A stretch of DNA of 64,000 nucleotides, taken from contig CM065316.1 in NCBI GenBank assembly GCA_033032175.1, positions 1,706,115-1,770,114 of the forward strand, given 5' to 3'. How positions within the stretch are numbered: the first letter of the stretch is position 1; each line of letters starts with the position of its first letter. The position numbers and the translations under genes are program-made. Under the pieces are notes generated by a model. It did no database searches. It saw nothing but the letters and a program-made list of their open reading frames with translations, and was not told the origin of the DNA. The DNA comes from Saturnia japonica (Eukaryota; Arthropoda; Insecta; Lepidoptera; Saturniidae). Positions 9,161-19,830 of the stretch are shown here, piece after piece.

Positions 9161-9330
9161 AATAACTTCCATTGCGCTACCAGTTCTGCGAAACTGTGGA
9201 ATTGTCTTCCGACCAGTGTCCTTTCAAACTGGACGACGATGTTATTGGATTGCATTGTGCTCACCATCAGGTACAAAGTAGTCACTTTGACTTACTACAT
9301 TTAAAAAAGGAGGACGGAGAACGTAAGCCG
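9161..9330 (+). pseudogene. LINE 3' end remnant (RT C-terminus)
   Basis: One frame reads SSAKLWNCLPTSVLS, a motif typical of the C-terminal end of CR1/Jockey-type ORF2. It is followed by GTGCTCACCATCAGGTAC, which recurs at 53640-53690 and 62440-62490. The Copia element probably inserted into this older LINE tail. Confidence 0.55.
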
Positions 9331-9690
9331 AGAGACAACCCTTTCTAGGAAGAAGACTAAAAAATTCAAAAACAGACCCCAACAAATATCGATCCAACAA
9401 TATTGTGGTTGATTTAAAAACTTATAAATCATATCAAAATGATCATCCCCAAGAACGCCAAAGTTAATTAATTACATTACAATTATAAAGCTTTGCTTAA
9501 TGAAGAACGGTGTTAAATGAAATAAGATTTCGGTAGAAAAATTTTAAATTGCTGCCGGTGACAGGCGATTAATTAGACAATGTAATTAATAACTGTATAA
9601 TTTTATTAATTTACTAAGTTAAGCATTATATAGGGATATGTTTGATGTTAAGGTATCTATCTATACTCGACTTTTTTTTCTTATTGACCA
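9331..9690. other. No gene recognised
   Basis: AT-rich unique-looking DNA with no open frame or structured repeat that I can support. Confidence 0.5.
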
Positions 9691-9795
9691 TACTTTTAGC
9701 CATAAGGGCCCTGGAGCCTCAGGCGGCTTTTACAGCTTCAACGTGACTTGGGGGCGAGCGCTTAAGGCACTCAGCCGCGAAAAATATACTCGACT
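9690..9795 (-). repeat. Dispersed repeat family A, copy 1
   Basis: Contains GCGGCTTTTACAGCTTCA and CTTGGGGGCGAGCGCT, shared with copies near 16360, 19195 and 30070. The left edge of the family is a T-run followed by GACTATACTGTTAGCC. On the minus strand this is a poly(A) tail, so family A looks like the 3' end of a poly(A)-tailed retroposon. Confidence 0.65.
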
Positions 9796-10309
9796 ATACC
9801 GTAACCAGCCTATATATACCAGCAGATACACTAAAGCAAGAATGGGCAATCAGGAGAACTTTTCAAGTCAATCGTTGGAACTTCCGAAAACTAGAAAATA
9901 CTTCAAAAGTTTTATAGCGGCTAACTATATTAAAGCCACTTATCTACAATGAGGTTTTGTTATAAATTAGCTGTGCCCCACTCGCGGCTATTTTAAAGAT
10001 AAAAATGCTTATTGTGGGTGTTCCTTAGAAGATAGACGTATACTCTAGCTGACTTTTTTATAGGTCTTTTTAATGTCTACAGTTATTTTGAACATCAATT
10101 TGCGATATTTCTTAAGGTTTACTAAGCGTAAGCCATTTAAGCAGCCGAATTGATTCACCATGCCCAGCCTAAGTTACTCCTTATAAAATCAGCTATCTAC
10201 CAGCGAAAGTACCGTCAAAATCGGTCCAACTGTTTCAGAGATTACCCGGAACAAACAGACAGGCAGACAGACAAAATAAAAAAAAATAGGTATTTGTTAT
10301 AGGTATCCT

Positions 10310-11460
10310 ATTAAATACTTTATTGCGGCAGATTATACAGAAGACTGAGGAGTATAATCTGCCTTTATGCTTAGCGTTCGTGGACTACGAAAAAGCCTTT
10401 GATTCGGTCGAAACCTTGGCAGTGTTGCAGTCTCTCCAGCGGTGCCGTATTGACTATCGATATATCGAAGTGTTGAAGTGCTTGTACAACAACGCCACCA
10501 TGTCGGTCCGAGTACAGGAGCAGTGTACGAAGGCAATTCCTTTGAGAAGAGGCGTTAGACAGGGAGACGTAATATCTCCGAAACTGTTTACCGCAGCTCT
10601 AGAGGACGCCTTCAAGCTCCTGGAATGGCAAGGACTCGGCATCAATGTCAATGGCGAGTACATCACTCACCTTCGATTTGCTGACGACATCATAGTCATG
10701 GCAGAATCGCTGGAAGATCTTGGCACAATGCTCGATGGCCTCAACAAAGTTTCTCAACAGGTGGGCCTTAAAATGAACATGGACAAGACGAAAATCATGT
10801 CGAATGTCCATGTGGTGCCCACCCCAGTATCAGTTGGGAACTCTTGTCTAGAAGTTGTTGAAGAATATGTCTACCTGGGACAAACAGTCCAGTTAGGTAG
10901 GTCCAACTTTGAAAAAGCGGTCAGTCGACGAATCCAACTCGGCTGGGCAGCGTTCGGGAAACTGCGCGACGTCTTCTCGTCCAAAATACCTCAGTGCCTC
11001 AAGACGAAAGTCTTTGACCAGTGTGTGTTGCCAGTGATGACATACGGCACAGAGACGTGGTCGCTCACTGTGGGCCTCATAAGAAAGCTCAAGGTCGCTC
11101 AGCGAGCTACGCTTGTTGTTTCTCTACGAGATCGAATCAGAAATGAGGAGATCCGTAGACAAACTAAGGTAACCGACATAGCCAAAAGGATTAGCAAGTT
11201 GAAGTGGCAGTGGGCGGGGCACATAGTTCGGAGAACTGACGGCCGTTGGGGCAGAAAGATTCTCGAGTGGAGACCACGCACCGGAAAGCGCAGCGTAGGA
11301 CGGCCCCCCACTAGATGGAAAGACGACCTAATAAAGGTCGCTGGGAGCCGTTGGGTGCAGGCTGCACAAGATCGGTCGCTCTGGAGATCTATGGGGGAGG
11401 CCTATGTTCAGCAGTGGACGTCCTGCGGCTGAAATAATGATGATGATGATTAAATACTTT
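10310..11460 (+). mobile_element. 5'-truncated RTE LINE with a 12-bp target duplication
   Basis: The insertion is bounded by ATTAAATACTTT at 10310-10321 and 11449-11460. Between them lies 1,127 bp: a 5'-truncated RTE ending in a (TGA)n-type tail. The duplicated bases belong to the Helitron-like repeat B, so the pre-insertion site can be read directly. Confidence 0.92.
10323..11432 (+). pseudogene. RTE-clade reverse transcriptase, C-terminal 370 codons
   Basis: An open frame with no start codon (first codon TTG). It begins inside the RT fingers with LRQIIQKTEE, then FVDYEKAFDSVE and GVRQGDVISPKLF. The catalytic FADDIIVMAE lies near codon 120, followed by KMNMDKTKIM. The thumb/C-terminal part has LGWAAFGKLRDVF, VMTYGTETWSLT, RDRIRNEEIRRQT, KWQWAGHIVRR and the ending SLWRSMGEAYVQQWT. 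This matches the 3' third of RTE proteins, which normally carry an APE endonuclease domain upstream. No internal stop is seen, so the fragment is young, but 5' truncation on insertion removed the endonuclease and promoter. Confidence 0.92.
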
Positions 11461-11579
11461 CATATGTATTTAGTAAAAAACTGTTTATTTTGACATTACA
11501 AACTGTAACTTCAATTTTATTAATTGTATTACTATTTTATTGTATTAATTGTATATAGATAAAGTATAAAAAAGATTCT

Positions 11580-11665
11580 TTCTACTACCACATTATCTAG
11601 GGATAAAACAGAGAAAGTACGGTTTAAACGCTGCCCGCAATTTCTTCTAAAAATATATAAATAAG
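11580..11665 (+). repeat. Dispersed repeat family Q, copy 1
   Basis: Shares GATAAAACAGAGA and CGCTGCCCGCAATTTC-like text with 33120-33240 and 54970-55070. Short and diverged; class unknown. Confidence 0.45.
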
Positions 11666-11799
11666 TTTTAATTACGATACAAGTAGATACGACAAGTATC
11701 TTATTTACCTACCATGTTTTTTACTAACCACAAACTACAATCTAATGTTAAATAAGTAAAGTAAATAACTAAACGAATAAATTTCACCATATTTACACG

Positions 11800-11935
11800 A
11801 TATAAGAAGAGATAAACCTGATCGAGTTTATTGCCGGTTTTTCACGATGACTGGGACTGTTTTTCAAACCGGTGTTGGTATTTTGACGTTTGTCACTTTT
11901 TCGTGGTCTAAAATTTGAAACAATTTTTTTTTTTT
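11800..11935 (+). repeat. LINE 3' UTR family L, fragment
   Basis: Diverged version of the segment seen at 29395-29525 and 32030-32165: GATCGAGTTT...CCGGTTTTTC then GACTGGGAC and GGTCTAAA. Confidence 0.55.
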
Positions 11936-12179
11936 TATCCCAAAATTGAGATACTAGCTAAGCTTACAAAACGTTGTAACTGTCCCACCATATGAGGTAG
12001 GTGATAAATTTTCAAATCAAGAGTTGCAAGTAAGCCAGATCAACACTAGAAAATATCCTGAAACTGTACAAGTCTATAGACATTTTTAACAAAATCATCA
12101 CCTAACACCAGGTGACAGGGCGACTTAACGGTAGCTCATAGAAATAAATAAAAAAATTAAAAACCTCCTATACAAATAA

Positions 12180-12485
12180 TCTATTTATTGAGACCTTTCC
12201 GATGAGCCCAAAAACACGATACCTCCAGGTCCTCTACTGTATGTTGGTGAAGGAGTTGGGCTGACTCCAGAGAATGCTACAGCATCACGTCAAGGTAGCC
12301 ATTGAAGTAATAGAATACCAAATTTCGACTCGTTGAAGGAGCTCACATCCTTGTATCGACTAGAAAAGAGCTTATAGCCTTAAATCGGCTCAACAAATTT
12401 TCTTGAATCTTGAAAAAAAAAAAAAAAACTGAGTTGAGCCGTTCGTCAGCTACTATGCCACATGTTAAACCTATAACATCCCTTG
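12180..12485 (+). repeat. Dispersed repeat family K, copy 1
   Basis: Aligns by eye with 25540-25935: TATTGAGACC...AAGCCCAAA, GATGCTACAGCATCA-like centre, CTACTAGAAAAG and the end AACCTATAACATCCCTTGCG followed by GGAGGTT. It contains a 15-base A run. The family ends near AACACCCCTTTTTTGCGTCG in copy 2. Class unknown. Confidence 0.6.
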
Positions 12486-13035
12486 CGTTGGAGGTTGAAA
12501 TAAGATTAAGTGAAGGGCCTAGTTACAGAAACTGGAAAATATCTATATGATCTTTAAAAATAGAATGAAGAGTTTTTTTTTTCTATACAAACAAAGTTTA
12601 ATATTCTGCACCAGGCCAATTATTGTCTTCAAATATTTTACAATCTAAAAACTTCAAAGTTATGATTTCGGCATTTCTGCAAATGCGTCCTTCAAGTAGA
12701 TATCAAACTCATATCTGTCAAATAATCATACAACTTAACGTCATCTAATATTGATCATTAGAATAAATAAAACATAATTTCGTATCAAGTATGTAATAAC
12801 TTATGTTAATCATAAAGTTAAGAAATATAAGTCAGTATAGGAAATATATTTTAATTTTAATCGTTCTGAAAATACAGTTTTAAAAAGTTTTAGTAAAACG
12901 AACCCTGTTTTTATTACGTCAGTGTAAATAAAACTATTGAGTTCAAGTCGTAAGTTTTACTTATAATATTACGTTTTGCCAACTTGGAACACGCAACAAA
13001 GCAATTTAATTTACGAACCTGTACCAGAAGGTTGA
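12486..13035. other. No gene recognised
   Basis: AT-rich DNA with no repeat or frame that I can support. Confidence 0.45.
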
Positions 13036-13330
13036 ACTACGGAACCCCATTCGTTCCCTCACGCCTCACTGACGCACTGCCGTTGCTCACATTAAAAATT
13101 TAAAAAAAGTTTTATAAAAAAAAAAAACAAAAAAATACCACATTGATACACGAAAATTTTCCGTCACAACACAATTGTCACAAACGTTTGAATAACGAAC
13201 ATTATTTTTGTTTTTAGTCGGAGCCGCTAGGGCGGCGCTTGGCGGGCGCCTAGGCGCGCGTTCTAACTGTTACTAACGTTCAAAGCTAAACCACGCATGC
13301 GTACCCTGGACCTAGGTACCTAGGCACATT
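13036..13330. promoter_or_regulatory. CpG/GC-rich unique block, candidate regulatory or 5' exon sequence
   Basis: Unlike its surroundings it has clustered CG dinucleotides, for example GGCGGCGCTTGGCGGGCGCC at 13231-13250. It also holds a 14-bp perfect palindrome CCTAGGTACCTAGG at 13311-13324. No match to the repeat families in the window. No coding frame was identified; the regulatory role is only inferred from composition. Confidence 0.3.
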
Positions 13331-13770
13331 TCATTTTGTAATGAACTCGAAGTTTATCAAGATCAAACTATTCTATACTTAAAACGTATTGAATTAAAAT
13401 ACATTTTCGTTTCTACGGACAAAAACGAAGGTACGATTCTAGTAATAAAATTCTATCTCCCCCGTAATAATGACGTACATATGCATTTGAATCTCAATAA
13501 TGATTATACATTGAATAGAATAAACCCTACCTTCCTTTGTATGAAATATGCTTTAAAATAAACACAAATCTGATATTAGAAAACTTAATAATCCTTACAT
13601 ATATTATACAACTTCTCTTAGTCTTTGTATGTAACATTATAGTGCTACAAAATATACTGCAATAATTTTAATTTTAGCAATCCTTCCCGGAACGGTAATT
13701 CCGTATTCACTAGGTTTATAAAAATATAACTAGCAACCGCTCCCCACTTGATACTCCTTATTTATGATAA

Positions 13771-14454
13771 TCTATACTAATAATATAAAGCTGAAGAGTT
13801 TGTTTGTTTGTTTGGTTAAACACGCTAATCTCGGGAAGTACTGGTTGGAATGGAAAAAATATTTTAGTGTTGAATAGCCCATTTATATATACGTGTGTAT
13901 GTGTTGTTTACATATGTATATTTATCGGAACATCACGCTACAACCAATAGGAGCGGGGCATCAATGAAAAATGTTGCAATAACGGGAAAAATTTATTCCT
14001 TTTGAGAGTTTCTACTGCGTGCGCTGCCTGAACGGTTAAAGTTATACAACAATCGTGTTTAATGAAATTTTTTCTCTTAAAAAGTTCTAAACACAAGTCT
14101 GCGCCAGCAGACTGCCATCTTTGAAGGTTTCCTCAATATAACCTTTTTTATGGTAATAAAATTTCGAATTCTACGAATCCTTATCGAAATTAATACGTTA
14201 TTCATCACAAGTATTAAATTATGAATAAAATATTCTTTACAGTAATTGATCTAAATGAATATCTTAGGAGATATAACAGTTTTAAAATAACTCGTCAGTA
14301 AAATAATGATCAAGTATCGCGAACGCATTTTTATTATGCAGAATGATGTGGGAGGCGGGCGGCACCTATAATACGTTACCTACGAGCCACTCTCTTTAAC
14401 TCTTTCTCTCTCTCTCTCTTACATGATGCAGACGAAGTTGCGCGGGTCAGCTAG
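13771..14454 (+). mobile_element. Helitron-like family G, full-length copy
   Basis: 684 bp starting TCTATACTAATAATATAAAG and ending GGGTCAGCTAG, with A before and T after. This fits Helitron insertion between A and T and a TC...CTAG structure. It lacks any Rep/helicase frame and so is non-autonomous. A (CT)n tract lies near 14404-14420, just inside the 3' end. Related copies start at 26510, 50370 and 52445. Confidence 0.8.
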
Positions 14455-14514
14455 TATAATATAAAATCCCTAATCCCTACAATGAGCCTGAGTTTTCGGT
14501 AAGTGAAACCATAG

Positions 14515-14715
14515 CATGATGGTAGGGCTTTTTCTAACACCCGTCTGCTTAGCTACCACCCTCAAGTTGAAAATCTGTCGCCATACACCAATAGGTGTGT
14601 TCCGGCAGCTGCACTTGAGAGCTAGTCTTCCACTAGGCTTAGCGTGTTATAATCTTAGGCCACATCATCACTTAAGATCAGGTGAGATTGTGAACATAAC
14701 GCTATACCTATAATG
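14515..14715 (+). repeat. Dispersed repeat family P, copy 1
   Basis: Contains GCAGCTGCACTTGAGAG, CTAGG...TTAGGCCACATCATCACTTA and GATCAGGTGAGATTGTG. It is shared with 31780-31865 and 62520-62705. Class unknown; probably a LINE or SINE tail. Confidence 0.6.
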
Positions 14716-14867
14716 ATAAAAAAATAGCTTATAGCACACAGGGGTAATGTAAAAAAATTCTACAATCATATTCACAAACTTCATTTCGTTACTAGAGTTG
14801 TACCGTTCTCAGTACATGTTTTTTAACGCAGTAATTATTTAAATTCTTTAATTTTATTTTTAATCGC

Positions 14868-15440
14868 ATTATTGACAATTCATATATATTATTAATTGAA
14901 GAACGACATGAACTTCCCGTGTACAATTTTCATCAAAATTGGTTGAGCACTAGAAAAATATTTGTCAGAGAATCGTGTCTATGGGATTATTTAAAAAGAA
15001 AACATGTGTTATAGCAAAGAGATAGTTTTTTAAAGTACCTACTCAAAAATACGTGGAAAATAAAATAACCTCAAATAAACAGACATACATAATTCTTACA
15101 TGGGTTGTCGGACCGTGTACATACACTGCTTTCACTTACCCCTGATTACGCCCACAAGATTTGTAATTCCGTAATGAAGATATCAAGGAAAATCCTGGAG
15201 TATCCGATAGTCTATCTGATGTCTCTCTATTCGACATACTTATTTACATGTTTCAGAAATTATTATTGACAATTCTTAGAGCCTATTGTACCAATTATGA
15301 GATCACGTATGCATCATGTCTACGAAATTTTTTGTCAAGAATTAATACAAATAATTTTTTTTGTTTTTTTTTTTACAACTTTTTTTGACATTCCTTATAA
15401 GCTCATATTTATGGAATGAATTATACTTCCAGTATAACTG
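14868..15440 (+). repeat. Dispersed repeat family C, diverged pieces
   Basis: Pieces at 14868-14960, 15262-15300 and 15385-15440 share ATTATTGACAATTC and ...CTTCCCGTGTACAATTTTCATC with 15700-15790, 16499-16530 and 62730-62835. The DNA between the pieces is not assigned. Confidence 0.45.
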
Positions 15441-15690
15441 CCTCATTAGTGGTCCTAAGCGGTACTCTATACTCGAGGTCCTGGGTTCGATTCCCAGGTC
15501 GAGCAAAGTTTTATTGAGTTTTTCAATAAAATTCTCAGTAGCAGCTCAGAGTTTGGCTTCGTGCCCGATTAATGAGAATAGGCCCCCTATTATATGGGAT
15601 TTAAAACATATCTGGCAAACTTTGTGTATACATTAATACACCTCTGCTTAACCCTTCGGGTATACAGGCTTGATGATATGTTATGTTTTT
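15440..15690 (+). mobile_element. tRNA-derived SINE (family D), copy 1
   Basis: Has a perfect B-box core GGTTCGATTCCC at 15485-15496; the A-box side is damaged (ATTAGTGGTCCTAAG). The body has GCAGCTCAGAGTTTGGCTTCG and the 3' part TACACCTCTGCTTAACCC. It sits between two pieces of repeat family C and so probably inserted there. Other copies are at 25097, 28945 and 63591. Confidence 0.8.
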
Positions 15691-15699
15691 TTACGACTC

Positions 15700-15790
15700 C
15701 TAAAAGTATTATTGAAAATTCTCATACCCTATCATTCGTGGAATGACTTACACTTTCCCTGTACAAAATTTCATCGAAGTCAGCTACGAG
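15700..15790 (+). repeat. Dispersed repeat family C, piece
   Basis: Reads TAAAAGTATTATTGAAAATT, then CATTCGTGGAATGACTTACA and CCTGTACAAAATTTCATCG, as in the other C copies. Confidence 0.55.
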
Positions 15791-15836
15791 ATAAAGATTT
15801 ATTTTTTATTTTTTGGAAATTCTTTTTATTTACGAC

Positions 15837-16341
15837 CAGCTGTGCCCACGGCTTCACTCACCTGGACTACAGAATGCCCGCGCGAATCTTGCTCCCCGCT
15901 CCCGGCTGTTTCAAAGAGAAAATTTTTTATTGTGGGTGATTCTTTGAAGACACACACTCGCTGACTTTTTTGTAGGTCTTTCTAATATCTAAAATTATGT
16001 AATACATTAATTTGATATAAGGTATATATATCTCTTACGGTTTATTCACCGTAAGCCATTTAAGTGCCGTAATTGATTCACCATAACTAGTTTTTTTTTA
16101 ATTTGTGGTGAACCCTAATTATTTTTCTACAATAAAAGTAGCCTCATTTACACCTTATAACATCATCAACTATCTGTCAGTCAAAGTTCCGTCAAACGTT
16201 CCAACCGTTTCGGAGATTATCCGAACAAACAGACAGACAGACAGACAAACAAAAATTTTAAAAATTGATGTTTCGTTATTAGTTTCGTATATACTTTCAT
16301 ATGCATTTAGTAAAAAGCTGTTATTTTGACATTACAAATAG
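15837..16341 (-). mobile_element. Helitron-like family B, copy 2
   Basis: Minus-strand copy with GGGCACAGCTGG at its 3' end (CTAG degraded to CTGG). The body matches 9967-10321. It includes CCGTTTCGGAGATTATCCG and a (GACA)n tract, and ends near ATTTGTAATGTC (minus strand). It supplies the uninterrupted sequence across the RTE insertion site of copy 1. Confidence 0.7.
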
Positions 16342-16349
16342 ACAGTGTT

Positions 16350-16470
16350 TTTTTTTTAAGTGACTACACTGTTAGCCTTAGGGGCCCTATCCAAAAACAG
16401 AGCCGCTGCGGCTTTTACAGCTTCACCGGACTTGGGGGCGAGCGCTTAGGGCACTCAGCCTCGAACAGAC
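16350..16470 (-). repeat. Dispersed repeat family A, copy 2
   Basis: T-run, GACTACACTGTTAGCC, GCTGCGGCTTTTACAGCTTC and CTTGGGGGCGAGCGCTTAGG as in copy 1. Confidence 0.65.
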
Positions 16471-17477
16471 ACTGCAATATTATTAATTGTATAGAATATT
16501 CCTAAAAGTGTTATTAAAAATTCTCATAGGGGAAGGAATCTTCTTTCTTTCTCCTGGCTATTATTCCAATTCATTTGGGGTTAGCCCTCCTAGTACTTTT
16601 GCGCCACACCATACAGTTCTGGGTTGTCCCTTTAGTAGTGTTGCTCAGTATTATATAATTTTTTATTTTTCGCAGCCAGTTCATTGTTGGGTTGTCCACG
16701 ACCTCTATTTTCGACTTCTATATTCATGTCTCCGTTAGTTATATGGTCGCACCCCGCCTCATCACATGCTCGTACCAGCGTAAATGGTTCCTTCTAAGAT
16801 TTTCGTGTATTTTTATGACTTTAAAAGTAGAACTCATACTCGTAGTACAAATAGAAGAATATATTTTAAAATTTAAAAAAAGTCAGTAAAATGAAAAATA
16901 TGCCCCTAGTAAACATGATGTAATTGGTTTCTTGGAAACGGCTACAACGATTTCGATGAAACTTTGCATTTAGATAATGTTTTACTTTCCAAGTTTACCT
17001 AGATGGGTGTTTTTCTTTTTTTGGTTATAAGACACCGAGTGCAGTTTGGTCGTCCAGACATAATACATTAACAGAGCAAATTCAATTTGAAAGACAAGTT
17101 TGAATTCAAAATTACACTAAATCATGGACAAACCAACTGACAAAAACTAGTCATACATTCCAGCGACATAGAAGCAGTAATTGTTCACAGGATACAAACA
17201 GCTGAATAAGTTAGACCATAGCCAACACAAGGGCCATGGGAATGCCTAACAGCAGTTCCAATAAATCGGACACTCGAGCGAAAGAGGTATTTGGATACTA
17301 TATTTTAAGTCAGCAACAAAATGTGTATACATAACAAAGATATTAAGATATTAAATTTATTAATAGGTACTAGATTGAGCGTTCGTCACAATCACATCAG
17401 ATTCATTCAGGTGTGGTTCGAACATCATACTTAAATTTTAAATTTCAATTTTTGATAACGAACAATAGATTGCTTTA
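16471..17477. other. No gene recognised
   Basis: AT-rich. 16910-17040 resembles part of a dispersed repeat (ACGATTTCGATGAAACTTTG). No coding frame can be supported. Confidence 0.4.
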
Positions 17478-18170
17478 TCTATATATTAATACGTGATAAA
17501 GCTTTCGGTACCTTTTTAAGCATATTGCGAGCACGGAAGACTGTGAGATTTAGTATGGTTAAAGTTTATATGGAGGAGTGCAGAAAGCTAAAATTTATCT
17601 ATAACATCTGTTACTAATATATTAAATTAAAAAAAAATTCTCCGAATCCTAATCCGACGAGTGCCATTGAACTTAGACCCCCCAAAATATTGACATTGTC
17701 ACTCTTCTTCTTCCTAACTTGGCAACCGGTCCTCTTTAATGAAGACCATTACTGCCATTATCGACTGAATTATAGTGTCATGTATTATGACAATTCAGTA
17801 TCCTAACAAGATGGTGGCTTCCTTGTTAGAACTTTCTAGGAAGATTTTGTGGGATCTCAGAATGAATGCTTTCAGCTTAAATTTATAATCCACTTCACTT
17901 ATGCACAAAAACCAAACTATATCACGCAAATCGCCACTAATATTACACAATATAGGGTCAAAAACCTAAGATAATGAATTAAAAATAACAATCACAACAT
18001 GTCACTTCAAGTTCCCACCAAAAACTCCCGACATTGTCTTTCAACGAAAACTGACATTAAGTGATGTAGATAATACTCATTGTTTATGAATACTGTAAAT
18101 GTCAAACAGAAAATAGTCTATGACCAAAAAGTCGCTGGTCGAATTTCGACCTTAGGGCGATCGGGAGTTT
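17478..18170 (+). mobile_element. Helitron-like family E, copy 1, interrupted by a SINE-like insertion
   Basis: Starts TCTATATATTAATACGTG after an A. It ends beyond the hairpin GGTCGAATTTCGACC at about 18138-18152, a typical Helitron 3' hairpin. The terminal CTAG is mutated (GGGAG). The SINE-like family F element at 17701-18029 splits it with a GACATTGTC duplication. Intact relatives are at 53941-54275 and 60376-60660. Confidence 0.75.
17692..18038 (-). mobile_element. SINE-like family F, full copy 1
   Basis: A 329-bp insertion (17701-18029) in Helitron-like copy E1, flanked by GACATTGTC at 17692-17700 and 18030-18038. On the minus strand it begins GGGAGTTTTTGGTGGGAACT and ends in a (GAA)n tail after CCAAGTTAGGAAG. 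The target duplication and simple-repeat tail indicate retroposition. No tRNA-type A or B box is visible. Full relatives are at 40856-41187 and 43160-43490. Confidence 0.88.
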
Positions 18171-18329
18171 AATTAGATATTCAATGTGAAATAATTGTGA
18201 TTTTTAATTAATATTGATTAAATTATTCAATAATGCGGTTTCAGAGGAGTTTCTTCCGCGAATGCTCCGGATGTGGAAGGAGGTCGTTACTGACATTTTT
18301 CAGGGGACCACAGTGTGGCGTTCTTCAAA

Positions 18330-18475
18330 TGTGGAGTAAATAGGCTTTTAAAGGGTCGGCAATGCGCATATGGTACTTCTGATGTTACAAGCGTCCATAG
18401 GCTGCGGTAACCGCTTACCATCAGCGGGGCGCGTGCTTGTTTGTCACAGTCGTGTCGTGATATAAAAAAGCTACC
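18330..18475 (+). repeat. Dispersed repeat family O, copy 1
   Basis: Contains GGGTCGGCAATGCGCATATG, TTACAAGCGTCCATAGGCTG, CCGCTTACCATCAGCGGGGC and GTGATATAAAAAAG. This is a common lepidopteran LINE/SINE tail type. Related pieces are at 29920 (minus), 32380, 45140 and 58400. Confidence 0.65.
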
Positions 18476-18479
18476 TCGC

Positions 18480-19185
18480 TCATAACGTCACGTGTCTAAG
18501 TGGCACTTGTTAAAAAACGGCATTAAACGTCACTTGTACATGTATAAATATAGAGCATGTTTTTAAATGGTACATTGGTAAATATTTCAATTAAAAAAAA
18601 AATGTCAACAATGTTATGTCCTGAGACGATTTTTTTCTATTCAGTTATCGCTTTCTGTCGTATTTTTTTTAAATAACTAAGGCTGCAAACAAACCTACGA
18701 CCCGCCTGATTGAAAACGAGTAAATATTTATAGACGTTTGTAATACTATGTCTTGTTATACTTGTGTATCACTAGCGTGTTGTCAACCCTCCAAGAACCC
18801 CTCTAACCCAATGAGCTGTGGAAACCCTACTCACCACAGGAATACAACATAAGGTTTTTTGGCTATGATCTTCTGTAGGGTGGAAGTGTTCTACCAGTCG
18901 GACTGCTCTAGGTAAAGAGAATTCTTCAAAGAAATTTCTCTGTACCCTACCTCTCTACTAGGTCGTAGAATATAAACTACGATGAAATTAATCTTAACAA
19001 AAAAAAACTCATTAATTTTTTATAATTGTTATATTGATAATGATTATAAATGTTTGAGATAGTAACGAAAATTCATTACTGTTTTAATTGAAACACACCG
19101 TCGTGGAGTTTGTTCAACCGTTTGAATAATTTTGTGTTGTGAATTCCTCGACGAAATACCTGAAACAAGTTTTAAGTTTTTTTTT
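18480..19185. other. No gene recognised
   Basis: AT-rich DNA without a supported frame or repeat. Confidence 0.45.
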
Positions 19186-19320
19186 TATCTAACTTGCTAT
19201 ACTGTTAGCCATAAAGACCCTTGAGTCACTAGAGGCTTCACCAGCAACCAGCGGATGCCAAACCTCGGCTTGGGCTGTTTCCGTACACGTAAATAAGTCG
19301 CGATCTAATTAATTCCATAT
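19185..19320 (-). repeat. Dispersed repeat family A, copy 3 (diverged)
   Basis: T-run, ACTGTTAGCCATAAAGACCC, CCAAACCTCGGCTTGGGC and AAATAAGTCGCGATCTAA. These match the longer copy at 30070-30275. Confidence 0.6.
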
Positions 19321-19714
19321 ACATGTTCCATGAAGAGTTTAGGAGAAAGGATTTCTATATGCTGTACATATTTAGTAATCTGCCACTAGTGACGGAACCG
19401 TGCAATCTAAAACAATTACCGTCACCGAAAAATCGGTAATTCATCGACGGTCGTCGCAGTCCCACGAAAAACAAAAAGAGAGTCACTGTTGCAATTTTGT
19501 TGTTTCACAATTGTTATTTCCTATGTAATTTAATTTTGATTAATTGTTATTTCACCCAGTTTGACGCACGTTACACTTAGCGAATGGTGGTTGCGATCTT
19601 CGGATAAAAGTATGGCTCCGGAACCACAAATCATTGGAACAGAATAGTTGTCTCGATCGCCCAATCTAGTGAGATTCAAAGGTGTTTATGTATTTAAATA
19701 AATTTATAATCAGC

Positions 19715-19830
19715 ATCGAATTTCTTGCTGGCTCTTTTCGATGACAGAGACATTCCCCGGAAACGGCGTTAAACTTAACGCTCATAACTAGGTGTGTTTT
19801 AAGGCCTTCTAAATACTGCATACCTCCAGT
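19715..19830 (+). repeat. LINE 3' UTR family L, diverged fragment
   Basis: TTTCTTGCTGGCTCTTTTCG, GATGACAGAGACATT and GCTCATAACTAGGTG follow the order of the 29395-29525 copy. Confidence 0.5.

Larger units (their letters stand above)
9967..11508 (-). mobile_element. Helitron-like family B, copy 1, interrupted by an RTE LINE
   Basis: Minus-strand copy of a repeat whose 3' end reads GGCACAGCTA; here the final tetranucleotide is CTAA. It shares GTAAGCCATTTAAG, GTCCAACTGTTTCAGAGATT and the CAGACAGACAGACA tract with 15837-16341 and 41789-42196. The RTE fragment at 10322-11448 splits it; the right part resumes at 11449 with CATATGTATTTAG as in copy 2. Confidence 0.7.
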
